64,000 bases of DNA from Massilia rhizosphaerae (GTDB lineage: Bacteria > Pseudomonadota > Gammaproteobacteria > Burkholderiales > Burkholderiaceae_D). Of the stretch, positions 1 through 9,110 are shown piece after piece (position 1 is the stretch's first letter; every line of letters begins with the position of its first letter). The translations under genes were made by a program, and so were the position numbers. The notes beneath the pieces were generated by a model that worked only from the letters and a program-made list of their open reading frames with translations, ran no database searches and was not told the DNA's origin. The stretch lies in the NCBI RefSeq assembly GCF_016093545.1, contig NZ_JADKYX010000013.1:124001-188000 (forward strand). The letters run 5' to 3'.

Positions 1-382
1 CGACCGTGGTGCCGGCGCGCGCCGCGTAGACGTCGCCGGGATGCATGGCGGCGGCCGCGGCGTCGTGCGCGGCATCGTGGGCGGCGGCGGCCGTACCGGT
101 GGCCGGAACGGTGGGACGCAGGGTGGTCCGGGCCGCGCCGGCGGTCTCCATGTCGCGCGCCGGCGTCCCGTCGCGCACGAGCCAGGCCAGGACGACGAGC
201 AGGGTGCAGGCCACGAGGCCGCCGGCGCCGTACCAGAAGACAGCCGGCCGGGCGAAGATGCGCCGGCCCGGGGCCTGCCCATCCAGCATGGCGAGGATAT
301 TGATGTCGCCGTTCGTCCGGCGCGACGACGACATCAGGTTGGGACGTCTGGAGCCGGCTTGATTTTCATCTGTAGGGCGCAC
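1..382 (-). CDS. Membrane-anchored protein of unknown function (C-terminus cut by window edge)
   Basis: The frame stays open from 382 to the left edge, giving 127 codons with no stop. I place the start at a GTG (380-382) because an AGGAG box (390-394) sits seven bases upstream; an in-frame ATG at 334 has no ribosome-binding site. The protein has a short polar N-terminus, one hydrophobic segment at about residues 48-69 (AGGLVACTLLVVLAWLV), then an Ala/Pro/Thr-rich, probably periplasmic part. This looks like a bitopic inner-membrane protein. It diverges from the M15 peptidase gene. I do not recognise the family, and a T6SS link rests on position only. Confidence 0.6.
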   Translation of the reverse strand, partial: MRPTDENQAGSRRPNLMSSSRRTNGDINILAMLDGQAPGRRIFARPAVFWYGAGGLVACTLLVVLAWLVRDGTPARDMETAGAARTTLRPTVPATGTAAAAHDAAHDAAAAAMHPGDVYAARAGTTV

Positions 383-397
383 CGCGTTACTCCTAAG

Positions 398-417
398 ATT
401 GGAAAACTAGTTCCAAT
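398..417. promoter_or_regulatory. Inverted repeat between divergent genes
   Basis: ATTGGAA (398-404) and TTCCAAT (411-417) form a perfect 7-bp inverted repeat with a 6-base spacer, in the 57-bp gap between the divergent membrane-protein and M15-peptidase genes. The location fits a regulator-binding site. The regulator is unknown. Confidence 0.4.
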
Positions 418-439
418 TAGAAACAAACCGGAGAAGCCG

Positions 440-1279
440 ATGCTGATCTTCGTCGCATTCTTGTACTTTTGCGTGGCCTGCAGCGTGATTTGGCTCGTCG
501 TGTTTCCGGGGGGCCGTGCCTCGGTGCTGCAAGTGCTGGGCCTGTTGCAGCGGCGCCTCCAGTGGCGCGTGGGCGGCTGGCAACGTAGCGGCAACGCCAC
601 GCTGCAGGCGTCCCGGTCGGGCGCGCGCCGGTTGTTGTACGACGGCCGCAAGGTGTTGCGCCGGCACTGGGCCTGGTTCGCCGTCGGCGTGCCGCTCGTG
701 ATGATTCCGACGCTGGTCGCATTGCTGATGCGCCGGCCGGATATGCTGCCCGACTACGAGCCGTCCGCCCCGGTCGTCGACGCGCAGGTCGCCGCGCTGC
801 TCAAGGGCGAGCAGCTGGTGCCGCCGGCCGCATTGCCGCCGCTCGCGTTCAGTACGCGCGAAGTGGAACTGGTGCGCCCGATGCTGGTCGACGCCAGCCG
901 CAACTGGGGGCTGTTGCGGCCGGAATTCAGTCAGCGCCTGTTATTGGTTTTTAAGATCATGAAAGAGAAATACGGTTACGAGATGGCCTTGCTGGAGGGT
1001 TACCGCAGTCCCGCGCGCCAGGACATGTTGGCGGGCATGGGGTCGCAGGTGTCGAACGCGCGCGCATTCCAGAGCTGGCATCAGTACGGGTTGGCGGCCG
1101 ATTGCGCATTCTGGCGCGACGGCAAGCTCGTGATCTCGGAAAAGGACCCGTGGGCCATGCGTGGTTACCAGCTCTACGGGGAGGTCGCAGAGTCGGTCGG
1201 CCTCACCTGGGGCGGACGCTGGACGATGATGGATTTCGGCCATGCCGAATTGCGGATGCGCGGGGTGATGCATCGCTGA
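440..1279 (+). CDS. M15-family peptidase (D-Ala-D-Ala carboxypeptidase/L,D-endopeptidase-like)
   Basis: This 279-residue protein has two hydrophobic segments (about residues 2-20 and 75-95) followed by a zinc peptidase domain. The M15 signatures are visible: a YRSPARQ motif, SWHQYGLAAD (a metal-binding His and Asp of the HxxGxAxD type) and a final FGHAEL with the third ligand. M15 enzymes cut peptidoglycan peptide stems; T6SS loci of several genera carry one (TagX in Acinetobacter) that remodels the wall for apparatus assembly. Its place just before tssM supports that role here, but direct involvement is inferred. The ATG at 440 has a GGAG upstream; frames open further upstream lack a ribosome-binding site. 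Confidence 0.8.
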   Translation: MLIFVAFLYFCVACSVIWLVVFPGGRASVLQVLGLLQRRLQWRVGGWQRSGNATLQASRSGARRLLYDGRKVLRRHWAWFAVGVPLVMIPTLVALLMRRPDMLPDYEPSAPVVDAQVAALLKGEQLVPPAALPPLAFSTREVELVRPMLVDASRNWGLLRPEFSQRLLLVFKIMKEKYGYEMALLEGYRSPARQDMLAGMGSQVSNARAFQSWHQYGLAADCAFWRDGKLVISEKDPWAMRGYQLYGEVAESVGLTWGGRWTMMDFGHAELRMRGVMHR

Positions 1280-1334
1280 TCCCGGACGGGGTTCCCGGAG
1301 CGTTGTCTCACCTCAAATTTTCGATAAGGAAATA

Positions 1335-4300
1335 GTGCCAGTATTGCCGATGGTATTCACCAACTTTCGAACGAATATGATGGCCCGACTCTGGCAGTTC
1401 CTCACCGACAGACGTGTATTGGCCGTGATCGGCTTCGGCGTGCTCGCGGCATTCCTGCTGCTGGGCGCGACATCCATCGACGTGGCCCTCATCTGGGCCG
1501 CGCTGCTCGGCCTGCTGTTGCTGGGGGCAGGCGGGCTCGCCTGGCTCATCCGGGCCTGGCTGCGCAAGCGCGCGGCCAGCCGGCTGGGCGACGCGATCCT
1601 GACGGGCGGAGACGCCGACGGCAAGGCCCAGGCCGCGCGCAACGACGCCGCAGTGTTGCGCAAGGGCATGCTGGAAGCCATCAACACGATCAAGACGTCC
1701 AAACTGGGCCTGACGCGCGGCGCGGCGGCGTTGTACGAGTTGCCGTGGTACATGATCATCGGGAACCCGGCGGCGGGCAAGAGCAGCGCGATCAAGCATT
1801 CCGGCCTGACGTTCCCCATCCCGGGCAACAAGGCGGTGCAGGGCGTCGGCGGCACCCGCAACTGCGACTGGTTCTTCACCACCGACGGGATCCTGCTCGA
1901 CACGGCAGGCCGTTATTCCGTCTTCGAAGGGGACCGTACCGAATGGTTCAGCTTCCTCGATCTCCTGCGCAAGCATCGCCCGCGGGCCCCGATCAACGGC
2001 ATCCTGATCGCGGTCAGTGTCGCCGAGCTGGCCGGCGGCAGTCCCGAGGCGTCGATCGAGCTGGCCAAGAGCCTGCGCACGCGGGTGCAGGAACTGACCG
2101 AACGGCTGGGCGTCCACGCGCCGGTCTACGTGATGTTCACGAAGGCCGACCTGATCGCGGGCTTTGCCGACTTCTTCCACGACTGCGAACGGACGGAGCG
2201 CGAACGCGTCTGGGGCGCGACCCTGCGCTACAACCGGCGCAGCATGCCGCACGACGTCCTCGCGTTCTTCGACCAGCATTTCGACGAGCTGCACGACGGT
2301 CTCAAGGAGATGAGCCTCGCCAGCATGGCCGGCAACCGCAGTGCCGCGCCGCGTTCCGGCGTCTTCACGTTCCCGCTCGAGTTCGCCGCACTCAAGCCCC
2401 AGCTGCGTGCCTTTCTCGCCACGCTGTTCGAAGAAAACACGTGGCAATTCAAACCCGTGTTCCGCGGCTTTTATTTCACCAGCGCGTTGCAGGAGGGCAG
2501 CGTCGAGAACCTGTCGGCACGGCGTGTGGCGGGACGGTTCGACTTGCAGCTGCGCCCGCTCGGCGAGAAGGCCGCCGGCGACGAACCGGCGCAGGGCCCG
2601 GGTCAGTCCGGGTTCTTCCTGTTGCAGCTGTTCCGCAATGTGATCTTCGCCGATCGCGACCTGGTCAAGCGGTACACCAGCCCGGCCGCCACGCGCATGA
2701 AGATCGGCGCATTCTTCGCGGCCACGCTCCTGCTCGGCTGTGCGCTGGGCGGCTGGAGCTGGTCGTACATGGGGAACCGTCAACTGGTCGCCGACGTCAG
2801 GGCCGACCTGGACAAGGTCATGAGGCTGCAAGCCGGCCGCTCCGATCTGCAAGCGCGGCTGGAAGGGCTCGACATCCTGCAGGACCGCATCGAGCAGCTC
2901 GAGAAATACCGCAAGGATCGCCCGTGGGCGCTGGCGTTCGGCCTGTACCAGGGCGCGGCGCTGGAACGCAAGCTGCGCGACGAATATTTCGCGGGCGTAC
3001 GCGAGGTCATGGTGCAACCGGTGGCGGGCGCGCTGGAGAGCCTGCTGGCCGACATGAACGCGAACGCCGCCCAGCTCGACCCGAACGTGCGGGCGACGCC
3101 GGCGCCCAAGCCGGGCCAGCCGTACCAGGACGTCTCCGCCACGAACGTCGGCGACGCCTACAATGCGCTCAAGACTTACCTGATGTTGGCCGACAAATCG
3201 CATGCCGAACCGGGCCACCTGAACGACCAGCTGACGCGCTTCTGGCGCGGCTGGCTGGAAGCGAACCGCGGCGCGATGCCACGCGAACAAATGATCCGCA
3301 GCGCCGAGCGCCAACTGACCTTCGTCCTGGCCCATATCGACGACCAGGCCTGGCCCCAGATCACGCCCAAGCTCAGCCTGCTGGACACGGCCCGCGAAAA
3401 CCTGCGCCGCGTCGTGCGCGGGACGCCTGCGCGCGAGCGTGTGTATGCGGACATCCGCACGCGCGCCGCGACCCGCTTCCCCGGCGTGACGGTGGCGCGC
3501 ATCGTCGGCGAACAGGACCAGGCGCTGGTCGTGGGCAGCTATGCCATCAGCGGCGCCTACACGCGTGAAGCGTGGGAGAAATTCGTCCAGGGCGCGATCC
3601 GCGAAGCGTCGACCCACGAGCTGCAAAGCAGCGACTGGGTCCTCAAGAGCGTCGCCAAGGACGATCTCACGCTGGAAGGCAGTCCGGAACAGATCCAGAA
3701 GGCGCTCGTCGACATGTATAAAGCCGATTACGCGCGCGAATGGAGCAAGTTCGTCCAAGGCGTGACGATCGCCGACCTGAACGGCTTCGACGCCAGCGTG
3801 CAGGCGATGAACCGCCTCGGCGATCCGCTGAGCTCGCCGCTGGCGAAAGTGCTCAAGTTCGTCCACGACCAGACGGCCTGGGACGACCCGGCGCAGGCGC
3901 GGGTGGATACCGTCAAGCTCAAGCGCGGTCTCACGGGATGGTTCCGCGAAGTCGTGCTGCGACAGGCGCCAAGCGGGGCGCGCCAGGCCGCCGATGCCAT
4001 GGGGCCCTTGCCCGTGGGCGGCGTGCTGGCGGCGGGCCCCGTCGGACGCGAATTTGCCGGCGTCGCGCGCCTGGTCGGCGTCAAGGAAAAGGATGCGTCG
4101 CTGATGACGGGCTACCTCGACGCGTTGTCGAAACTGCGCAGCCGCCTGAACCAGCTCAAGAACCAGGGCGATCCCGGCCCCGGCGCCAAGCAGCTGATGC
4201 AGCAGACACTGGAGGGCAATGGTTCCGAGCTGGCGGACGCGCTGAAATATGTCGACGAGCAGATGTTGACGGGCATGACGGAGTCGCAGAAGCAGATGCT

Positions 4301-5126
4301 GCGTCCGCTGCTCGTGCGCCCGCTGGTGCAGACCTTCGCCATGATCGTGCTGCCGTCGGAATCGGAGATCAACAAGACGTGGCAGGCCCAGGTCGTCGAG
4401 CCGTTCCAGAAAACCCTGGCGGCCAAATATCCGTTCGCGCCTTCGGCCCAGATCCAGGCGACCCCGGCCGAGATCGGCCAGGTGTTCGGCCCGGACGGCG
4501 CCGTCGCGAAATTCGTGGGCACGACGATGGGACCGCTGGTCGTGCGGCGCGGTGACGTCCTCAGCAGCCGTACGTGGGCCGATGTCGGCATTGCGCTGGC
4601 CCCGCAGGTCGTGAGCGGCTTTCCCGGCTGGGTGGCGCCACTGTCGGCCAACGGCGTGGCGGCCGGCAGCGGACCGCAGACCGTGTTCCAGCTGCTGCCG
4701 TTGACCGCGCCCGGCGTCACCGAATACACGATCGAAATCGATGGCCAGCAGCTGCGCTACCGCAATACGCCGCCGGCCTGGGTCAATATGGTGCATCCGG
4801 GGCCGCAGGGCAGTAGCGGGGCCAAGATCAGCGCCGTCACGTTCGACGGCCGCACGGTCGAACTGTTCAACGAGCCGGGCCAGTTCGGGCTACAGAAAAT
4901 GATCGAGGCGGCGGCCAAGAAGCGCCTCGACGGCGGCACGTTCGAATTGCGCTGGAACACCGGCAATGTCTCGGTGGCCGTCAACCTCAAGCGGATCAGC
5001 AGCACGGAGGCCACGGCGGGCGATGCGCAGGCCAGCCAGGGTTTCCGCGGCCTGCGCTTGCCGGACACCGTCGTCGGCCACGCGACGGCCGCTGCCGGCC
5101 CGGCGCTGGCGGGAGCGTCGCAGTGA
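1335..5126 (+). CDS. tssM: T6SS membrane-complex protein TssM (IcmF)
   Basis: The inner-membrane scaffold of the T6SS trans-envelope complex, 1263 residues, a normal length for the family. It has two N-terminal membrane segments (about 28-45 and 50-72), a cytoplasmic NTPase-like domain with Walker A motif GNPAAGKS (143-150), a third membrane segment near residue 455-475, and a long periplasmic part that would contact TssJ. The GTG at 1335 follows AAGGA at 1326-1330; an ATG five codons later is also possible. It overlaps tagF by four bases (GTGA), so the two are probably translationally coupled. Confidence 0.95.
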   Translation: MPVLPMVFTNFRTNMMARLWQFLTDRRVLAVIGFGVLAAFLLLGATSIDVALIWAALLGLLLLGAGGLAWLIRAWLRKRAASRLGDAILTGGDADGKAQAARNDAAVLRKGMLEAINTIKTSKLGLTRGAAALYELPWYMIIGNPAAGKSSAIKHSGLTFPIPGNKAVQGVGGTRNCDWFFTTDGILLDTAGRYSVFEGDRTEWFSFLDLLRKHRPRAPINGILIAVSVAELAGGSPEASIELAKSLRTRVQELTERLGVHAPVYVMFTKADLIAGFADFFHDCERTERERVWGATLRYNRRSMPHDVLAFFDQHFDELHDGLKEMSLASMAGNRSAAPRSGVFTFPLEFAALKPQLRAFLATLFEENTWQFKPVFRGFYFTSALQEGSVENLSARRVAGRFDLQLRPLGEKAAGDEPAQGPGQSGFFLLQLFRNVIFADRDLVKRYTSPAATRMKIGAFFAATLLLGCALGGWSWSYMGNRQLVADVRADLDKVMRLQAGRSDLQARLEGLDILQDRIEQLEKYRKDRPWALAFGLYQGAALERKLRDEYFAGVREVMVQPVAGALESLLADMNANAAQLDPNVRATPAPKPGQPYQDVSATNVGDAYNALKTYLMLADKSHAEPGHLNDQLTRFWRGWLEANRGAMPREQMIRSAERQLTFVLAHIDDQAWPQITPKLSLLDTARENLRRVVRGTPARERVYADIRTRAATRFPGVTVARIVGEQDQALVVGSYAISGAYTREAWEKFVQGAIREASTHELQSSDWVLKSVAKDDLTLEGSPEQIQKALVDMYKADYAREWSKFVQGVTIADLNGFDASVQAMNRLGDPLSSPLAKVLKFVHDQTAWDDPAQARVDTVKLKRGLTGWFREVVLRQAPSGARQAADAMGPLPVGGVLAAGPVGREFAGVARLVGVKEKDASLMTGYLDALSKLRSRLNQLKNQGDPGPGAKQLMQQTLEGNGSELADALKYVDEQMLTGMTESQKQMLRPLLVRPLVQTFAMIVLPSESEINKTWQAQVVEPFQKTLAAKYPFAPSAQIQATPAEIGQVFGPDGAVAKFVGTTMGPLVVRRGDVLSSRTWADVGIALAPQVVSGFPGWVAPLSANGVAAGSGPQTVFQLLPLTAPGVTEYTIEIDGQQLRYRNTPPAWVNMVHPGPQGSSGAKISAVTFDGRTVELFNEPGQFGLQKMIEAAAKKRLDGGTFELRWNTGNVSVAVNLKRISSTEATAGDAQASQGFRGLRLPDTVVGHATAAAGPALAGASQ

Positions 5127-6112
5127 ACCGCGCCGCGAACCGGCCCTCGCAACGCGTGCCCGCGGCCAGCCGGATCGGTTATTTCGGCAAGATCCCGGCG
5201 CACAGCGACTTCATCAAGCATGCCGACGACCAGCCGGTCATCGGCATGCTGGACGATTGGATCGCCCAGGTGATGGCACGGCTGCCTGCCGATGCCCGCT
5301 GGAAGCTGAATTACGATGCGATGGCGCCGGCCAGCTTCGCCTTCGTCGGGCCGGACCGGCGCCATGCCGTGGCCGGCCACCTCGTCGCCAGCCATGACCG
5401 GTCGGGGCGGCGCTTCCCGTTCCTGATGATGCGCACCGTCGACGTGCCCGATCCGGCCGGCTTCGTCGCCGGCTGCCCGCTGGCCTTCGGGCCGTTGTGG
5501 GATTATCTGGAGGGCATGGCGCCGCGCGTGCTGGGCAGCGCCGACCCGAGCGCTTATCTGCAGGCGATTGCGGAGGCGCCGGTGGTGCAGGGCGAGCACG
5601 ATGGCGCCCTGGACAGTTACCTGGCCCTGGCCACCGTGGGTGAATTGACGGCGCAATTGGAGCTGGCGCTGGACCGCATGGTCCTCGGACTCGGCCTGCT
5701 GCTGCAGCCCGTCATGCACAGCCGTCCCGCCAGTCTCCACAAGAGCCTCGTGCTGCCGCTGCCGCGCGACGGCGCCAATCGGCACGCGGCGGCCGCGTTC
5801 TGGCTGGGACTGGTGCTGCCATTCATCCGGCGCAGCGGATTCGATCTCGTGCTGTTCCTCACCCGCGTGCGCGACCGGCCGGCCCTCGTCGTCGGCTTCG
5901 GCGGCGAGGCGGCCGGCACGCTCCATGCGTTGATCGATCCGCTCGTCGCCGTCGACCAGCAGGTGCACCTGGCGGACAACGCCTGGATCGACGAGCAGCT
6001 GGGCCTGGACGTCGAGGTGCGCACCCTGGCCAGCTACCTCGAACAGCCGGCGCTGCCCCTGCGCCTGGCGCGCGAATTGTTCCTGAAAACCTTTATCGGA
6101 GGCGCATCTTGA
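5123..6112 (+). CDS. tagF: T6SS-associated protein TagF
   Basis: A 329-residue member of the BMA_A0400/TagF family (DUF2094). The characteristic start of the domain, GYFGKIPAHSDFIKH (residues 19-33), is followed by the RFPFLMMRTVDV block. In other bacteria TagF is a cytoplasmic post-translational repressor of T6SS firing. The GTG start overlaps the tssM stop (GTGA), and the stop overlaps the TTG start of the OmpA-family gene (TTGA), so all three form one coupled unit. Confidence 0.92.
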   Translation: MNRAANRPSQRVPAASRIGYFGKIPAHSDFIKHADDQPVIGMLDDWIAQVMARLPADARWKLNYDAMAPASFAFVGPDRRHAVAGHLVASHDRSGRRFPFLMMRTVDVPDPAGFVAGCPLAFGPLWDYLEGMAPRVLGSADPSAYLQAIAEAPVVQGEHDGALDSYLALATVGELTAQLELALDRMVLGLGLLLQPVMHSRPASLHKSLVLPLPRDGANRHAAAAFWLGLVLPFIRRSGFDLVLFLTRVRDRPALVVGFGGEAAGTLHALIDPLVAVDQQVHLADNAWIDEQLGLDVEVRTLASYLEQPALPLRLARELFLKTFIGGAS

Positions 6113-6879
6113 ATCCGAAAACCCTGATCGTGAACATGGCCGTCGCGGCCGCCACCTGCATGCCGCCCGTCGCCCGGGCGGAAGCGGCCGCGCCCATCGT
6201 CGTCTCCGGCACGGTCGGCGACGAAGCCAGCAAGGCCGCGCTGCTGGCCCGCCTGCGCGCCGTGTACGGCGCCGACCGGATCGTGGACCAGCTCGCGGTC
6301 GGCCGGGTCTCGATGCCGGCGAACTGGAACGAGCACGTCGGCAAGTTGATCGGTCCGAACCTCAAGCTGATCAGTCGCGGACAGTTGCAGGTCGACGGCA
6401 CGAACGTCAGCCTGCGCGGCGACGTCGCGAGCGAAGCCCAGCGCACGCAGGTCGCGAACGACATTGCGCTGGCCCTCGACCCTGCCTACACGGTCAACAA
6501 TGGCTTGCGGGTGGCGGCGTCGGAACAGGGCATGCTGGATGCGGCGCTGGCCAATCGCATCATCGAATTCGAGTCCGGCCAGGCTACGTTGACGGATTCC
6601 GGCAAGGCCATCCTCGACCAGATGAGCGCGGCGCTGCTGCGCCTCAAGGACAAGCGGGTCCAAGTGATCGGCCATACGGACAACGCCGGCTCGCGCGCCG
6701 GCAACCTGTCGCTCAGCCAGGCGCGCGCGGAAGCCGTCAAGGCCTATGTGGTCGGGCGCGGCGTCAATCCGGACATGATCGCCGTGTCCGGCGAAGGCCC
6801 CGACCGTCCTGTCGCCGACAACCGCACGCCGGAAGGACGGGCGCGCAACCGACGCATCGAATTCAAGGTCGTGCAGTAG
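6109..6879 (+). CDS. OmpA-family peptidoglycan-binding protein of the T6SS locus
   Basis: 256 residues. A signal peptide (about 1-24, ending VARA) is followed by two BON-like or divergent segments and a C-terminal OmpA domain (about 150-256) carrying IEFESGQATL, GHTDNAGS and LSLSQARAEAV, the usual peptidoglycan-binding signature. Some T6SS anchor the membrane complex to the wall through an OmpA domain fused to TssL. The TssL here has none, so this separate protein probably supplies the anchor, as TagL-type proteins do elsewhere. The TTG start at 6109 overlaps the tagF stop. Confidence 0.85.
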   Translation: MNPKTLIVNMAVAAATCMPPVARAEAAAPIVVSGTVGDEASKAALLARLRAVYGADRIVDQLAVGRVSMPANWNEHVGKLIGPNLKLISRGQLQVDGTNVSLRGDVASEAQRTQVANDIALALDPAYTVNNGLRVAASEQGMLDAALANRIIEFESGQATLTDSGKAILDQMSAALLRLKDKRVQVIGHTDNAGSRAGNLSLSQARAEAVKAYVVGRGVNPDMIAVSGEGPDRPVADNRTPEGRARNRRIEFKVVQ

Positions 6880-6880
6880 G

Positions 6881-6951
6881 CGTCCGGTACCCCGCGGGTG
6901 CCGGACGGGTACCCCGCGGGTGCCGGACGGGCACCGCGCAGGCGCCGGACG
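6881..6951. terminator. Tandem 22-bp palindromic repeats between convergent T6SS operons
   Basis: The 80-bp gap between convergent ompA and tssL is filled by a 22-bp unit present twice exactly (6886-6907 and 6908-6929) and once degenerate (6930-6951). The first copy folds as CGTCCGGTACCC (6881-6892), loop CGC, GGGTGCCGGACG (6896-6907): a 12-bp stem with one G-U pair. There is no T-run. It probably works as a bidirectional transcript-end structure. Confidence 0.6.
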
Positions 6952-6959
6952 CCGCCGCA

Positions 6960-7721
6960 TCAGGGCAGCGTGATCGTCACGTTGGCCGACCGCGGCGGCA
7001 GCTTGATCAGATCGTTGTAGCTGGCCAGCGCCCGGTCAGTCTCGTGGCCGAGCGCGCTGCGGTAGCCCAGATAGGCGCCCAGGCCGGCCAGCGCGAACAC
7101 GCCGCACAACAGCCACAGCGACGTATCGCTCCCCAGCTTGTGGACGATCTGGTCCGGCCGTTCCGCGTGCGGGGCAAAAGCGCGGGTCTTGCCGCGCATG
7201 CGTGCGATCTCGTCGCCGAGGCGCGCGGTCAGGTAGTTCAGCTTGTCCCGGCCGTCGAGGGCGAAACGGCCCTGGAAGCCCAGCAGCAGGCACAGATGGT
7301 AGACCTCGAGTGCCTGCAGGTGCGCGCTGCCTTTGGCGCGCAAGTCTTCCAGCCGCTGGAAAAAGTGCTCGCCGGCCAGTTGATCGCCGAACAGGCGCAG
7401 TTGTAGCGGCCGGGTTTCCCAGGCCTCGCGGATGGCGTAGTCGGAGCCGAGGATGATCTCGTCGACGGCCGCGCAGAATGCATACTTGGCGGCCGTCACG
7501 TCGTCGGCAGCGATGCCGAGCGCCTTGGCGCTGCGGTCGACTTCGCCGAGGAAGCCTGTCATGCGGTCGGCGAAGCCGGCCTGGTCTTGCGGTCCGCAGC
7601 CGTTTTTGAGGAGGAACAGAGCATAGAATCCCTCGACCATGAGGTCGACGAGGGAGGCGGGGGCGGTGCCGGCGGCGCCGCGTTGGGTGGGCGCGGCGCG
7701 CCGTTCGACGGGATGGTTCAT
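6960..7721 (-). CDS. tssL: T6SS membrane-complex protein TssL (DotU family)
   Basis: 253 residues. The cytoplasmic DotU domain contains the typical AAKYAFCAAVDEIIL stretch and a LEVYHLCLLLGFQGRF motif. It is followed by one membrane segment (about 205-225) and a short periplasmic tail with no OmpA domain. TssL binds TssM and the baseplate through TssK. The start overlaps the tssK stop (ATGA), making it the last gene of the tssJ-tssK-tssL unit. Confidence 0.93.
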   Translation of the reverse strand: MNHPVERRAAPTQRGAAGTAPASLVDLMVEGFYALFLLKNGCGPQDQAGFADRMTGFLGEVDRSAKALGIAADDVTAAKYAFCAAVDEIILGSDYAIREAWETRPLQLRLFGDQLAGEHFFQRLEDLRAKGSAHLQALEVYHLCLLLGFQGRFALDGRDKLNYLTARLGDEIARMRGKTRAFAPHAERPDQIVHKLGSDTSLWLLCGVFALAGLGAYLGYRSALGHETDRALASYNDLIKLPPRSANVTITLP

Positions 7722-9064
7722 GCTGCGATCGCAATCAGTTCGAGTTTGAGGTCACGGATACCGTTCGGCACGTAGATCGAGATGGCTTGCGCCTTGAGCA
7801 TGCTGTCGTACAGCACGCCGCGGTTCTCGAGCACGAAATACACCATGTCCGGCCGCACGGGCAGCGCGCTGGGCACCTGGGCCGCATGCGCCAGCTTCAC
7901 GCCGGGCATGGCCGTCAGCACCAGCTTGTCCACGTCCTCGGGCGCGCCGATCTTGAAGCGCAGCGGTACGATGTCGACGAGCTGCAGCGCCGGCAGGTCG
8001 GCCGCCACGCCCAGGTACAGTGTCGTCTGCGCATTGATCTTGCCGGAGTCGAGCGCGCCCAGGTGGTAGGACGGCCGGTCGTTCGACAGCGCGACGGCGA
8101 AGTAGCGCGACGAGATCACGGTATCGAGCAGCTCGCGCAGGATGCCGTCCAGGCGGGCGAAGGCCGGGCCCGGGTCCTGGTGCGCATAGGCCGGCAAGTC
8201 TTCCAGCCTGGCCGTGCGCGAAAACGTCATCAGGCCGCCGGCCAGTGTCAGCAATTCCTGGAACAGGCGTTCCGGATGCAGTTCGCGGTGGTTCAGGTAA
8301 TGGGTCAGCGCGGCATAGCCGGTGCTGACCGTGTGCAGCAGCCAGAACGACGCGACGTCGCCGCCGCGCAGTTCGACGACGTGCCGGCCCGGTTCGCGGT
8401 AATGGCCGTACAGCGCGTTCACCTTGGCCAATAGTTTTTCCATCAGCCGCACGAGGCGGCCGTGCAGGCCGTGGGCACCGGCGATCGACAGGCTGGGCGG
8501 CGTGAACGCCTGGTCGACTTCGAAGCCGCCCGTCGCCACGCGCTGCAGGCGCACGAGCGGGAAGCTGTCGTAGGCGTCCAGCGATTCGAGCTCGGACACG
8601 AGGCGCACGGTGCGCGTCAGATAAGCCACCGGGGCCGGCGCGGCCTGGCTGAACAGGTCCAGGGTATCGTGTTCGCGCTGGCCGAAGCGGGCGTCCGGCC
8701 GGGTTTCGCCGCGGCCCGCGCAGTTGTCGCCGTGCGGTTTCAGCACGGGCAGGGCGGCGTGGAAGGTGATCGTCTGCACCTCGGGCGGCAGCTCGTCCAG
8801 GCGCGCCTGCGGCGGCAGCGGATCCCGGTCCGGGGCGCGCACGAGGTCGCCGTCCGGGAAGATCAGCGACAGCTCCGTCACACGCAAGGTGTCGGCCTTG
8901 AGGGCGTCCGTATCGATGGCCAGCCTGCGCACGCCCCAGCAATACGGATGCAGGGCGTTGGCCGTTTCGTTCAGGCGCGCTTCGTGGTAGCGGTCCTGTT
9001 GCTGGAAGTGCTGGGGACGCAGGAACAGTCCTTCGCCCCACATGACTTTCGACGGTATGTTCAT
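7718..9064 (-). CDS. tssK: T6SS baseplate protein TssK
   Basis: 448 residues from the ATG at 9064, which is preceded by GGGAGG. The frame is open 34 codons further upstream, but the conserved TssK start (KVMWGEGLFLRPQHFQQQDR) begins at residue 5 of this shorter version. TssK is the trimeric connector that links the baseplate to TssL/TssM. It overlaps tssL by four bases and follows tssJ after 46 bases. Confidence 0.95.
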   Translation of the reverse strand: MNIPSKVMWGEGLFLRPQHFQQQDRYHEARLNETANALHPYCWGVRRLAIDTDALKADTLRVTELSLIFPDGDLVRAPDRDPLPPQARLDELPPEVQTITFHAALPVLKPHGDNCAGRGETRPDARFGQREHDTLDLFSQAAPAPVAYLTRTVRLVSELESLDAYDSFPLVRLQRVATGGFEVDQAFTPPSLSIAGAHGLHGRLVRLMEKLLAKVNALYGHYREPGRHVVELRGGDVASFWLLHTVSTGYAALTHYLNHRELHPERLFQELLTLAGGLMTFSRTARLEDLPAYAHQDPGPAFARLDGILRELLDTVISSRYFAVALSNDRPSYHLGALDSGKINAQTTLYLGVAADLPALQLVDIVPLRFKIGAPEDVDKLVLTAMPGVKLAHAAQVPSALPVRPDMVYFVLENRGVLYDSMLKAQAISIYVPNGIRDLKLELIAIAA

Positions 9065-9110
9065 GAGCCTCCCTTCACAAATCTCTAGCTTGCTGGAAAC
9101 GTTGCGGCGC

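Noticed and set aside
1308-4796. 1162-codon open frame antisense to tssM
   Set aside because: tssM has clear domains and motifs; the antisense product has none.
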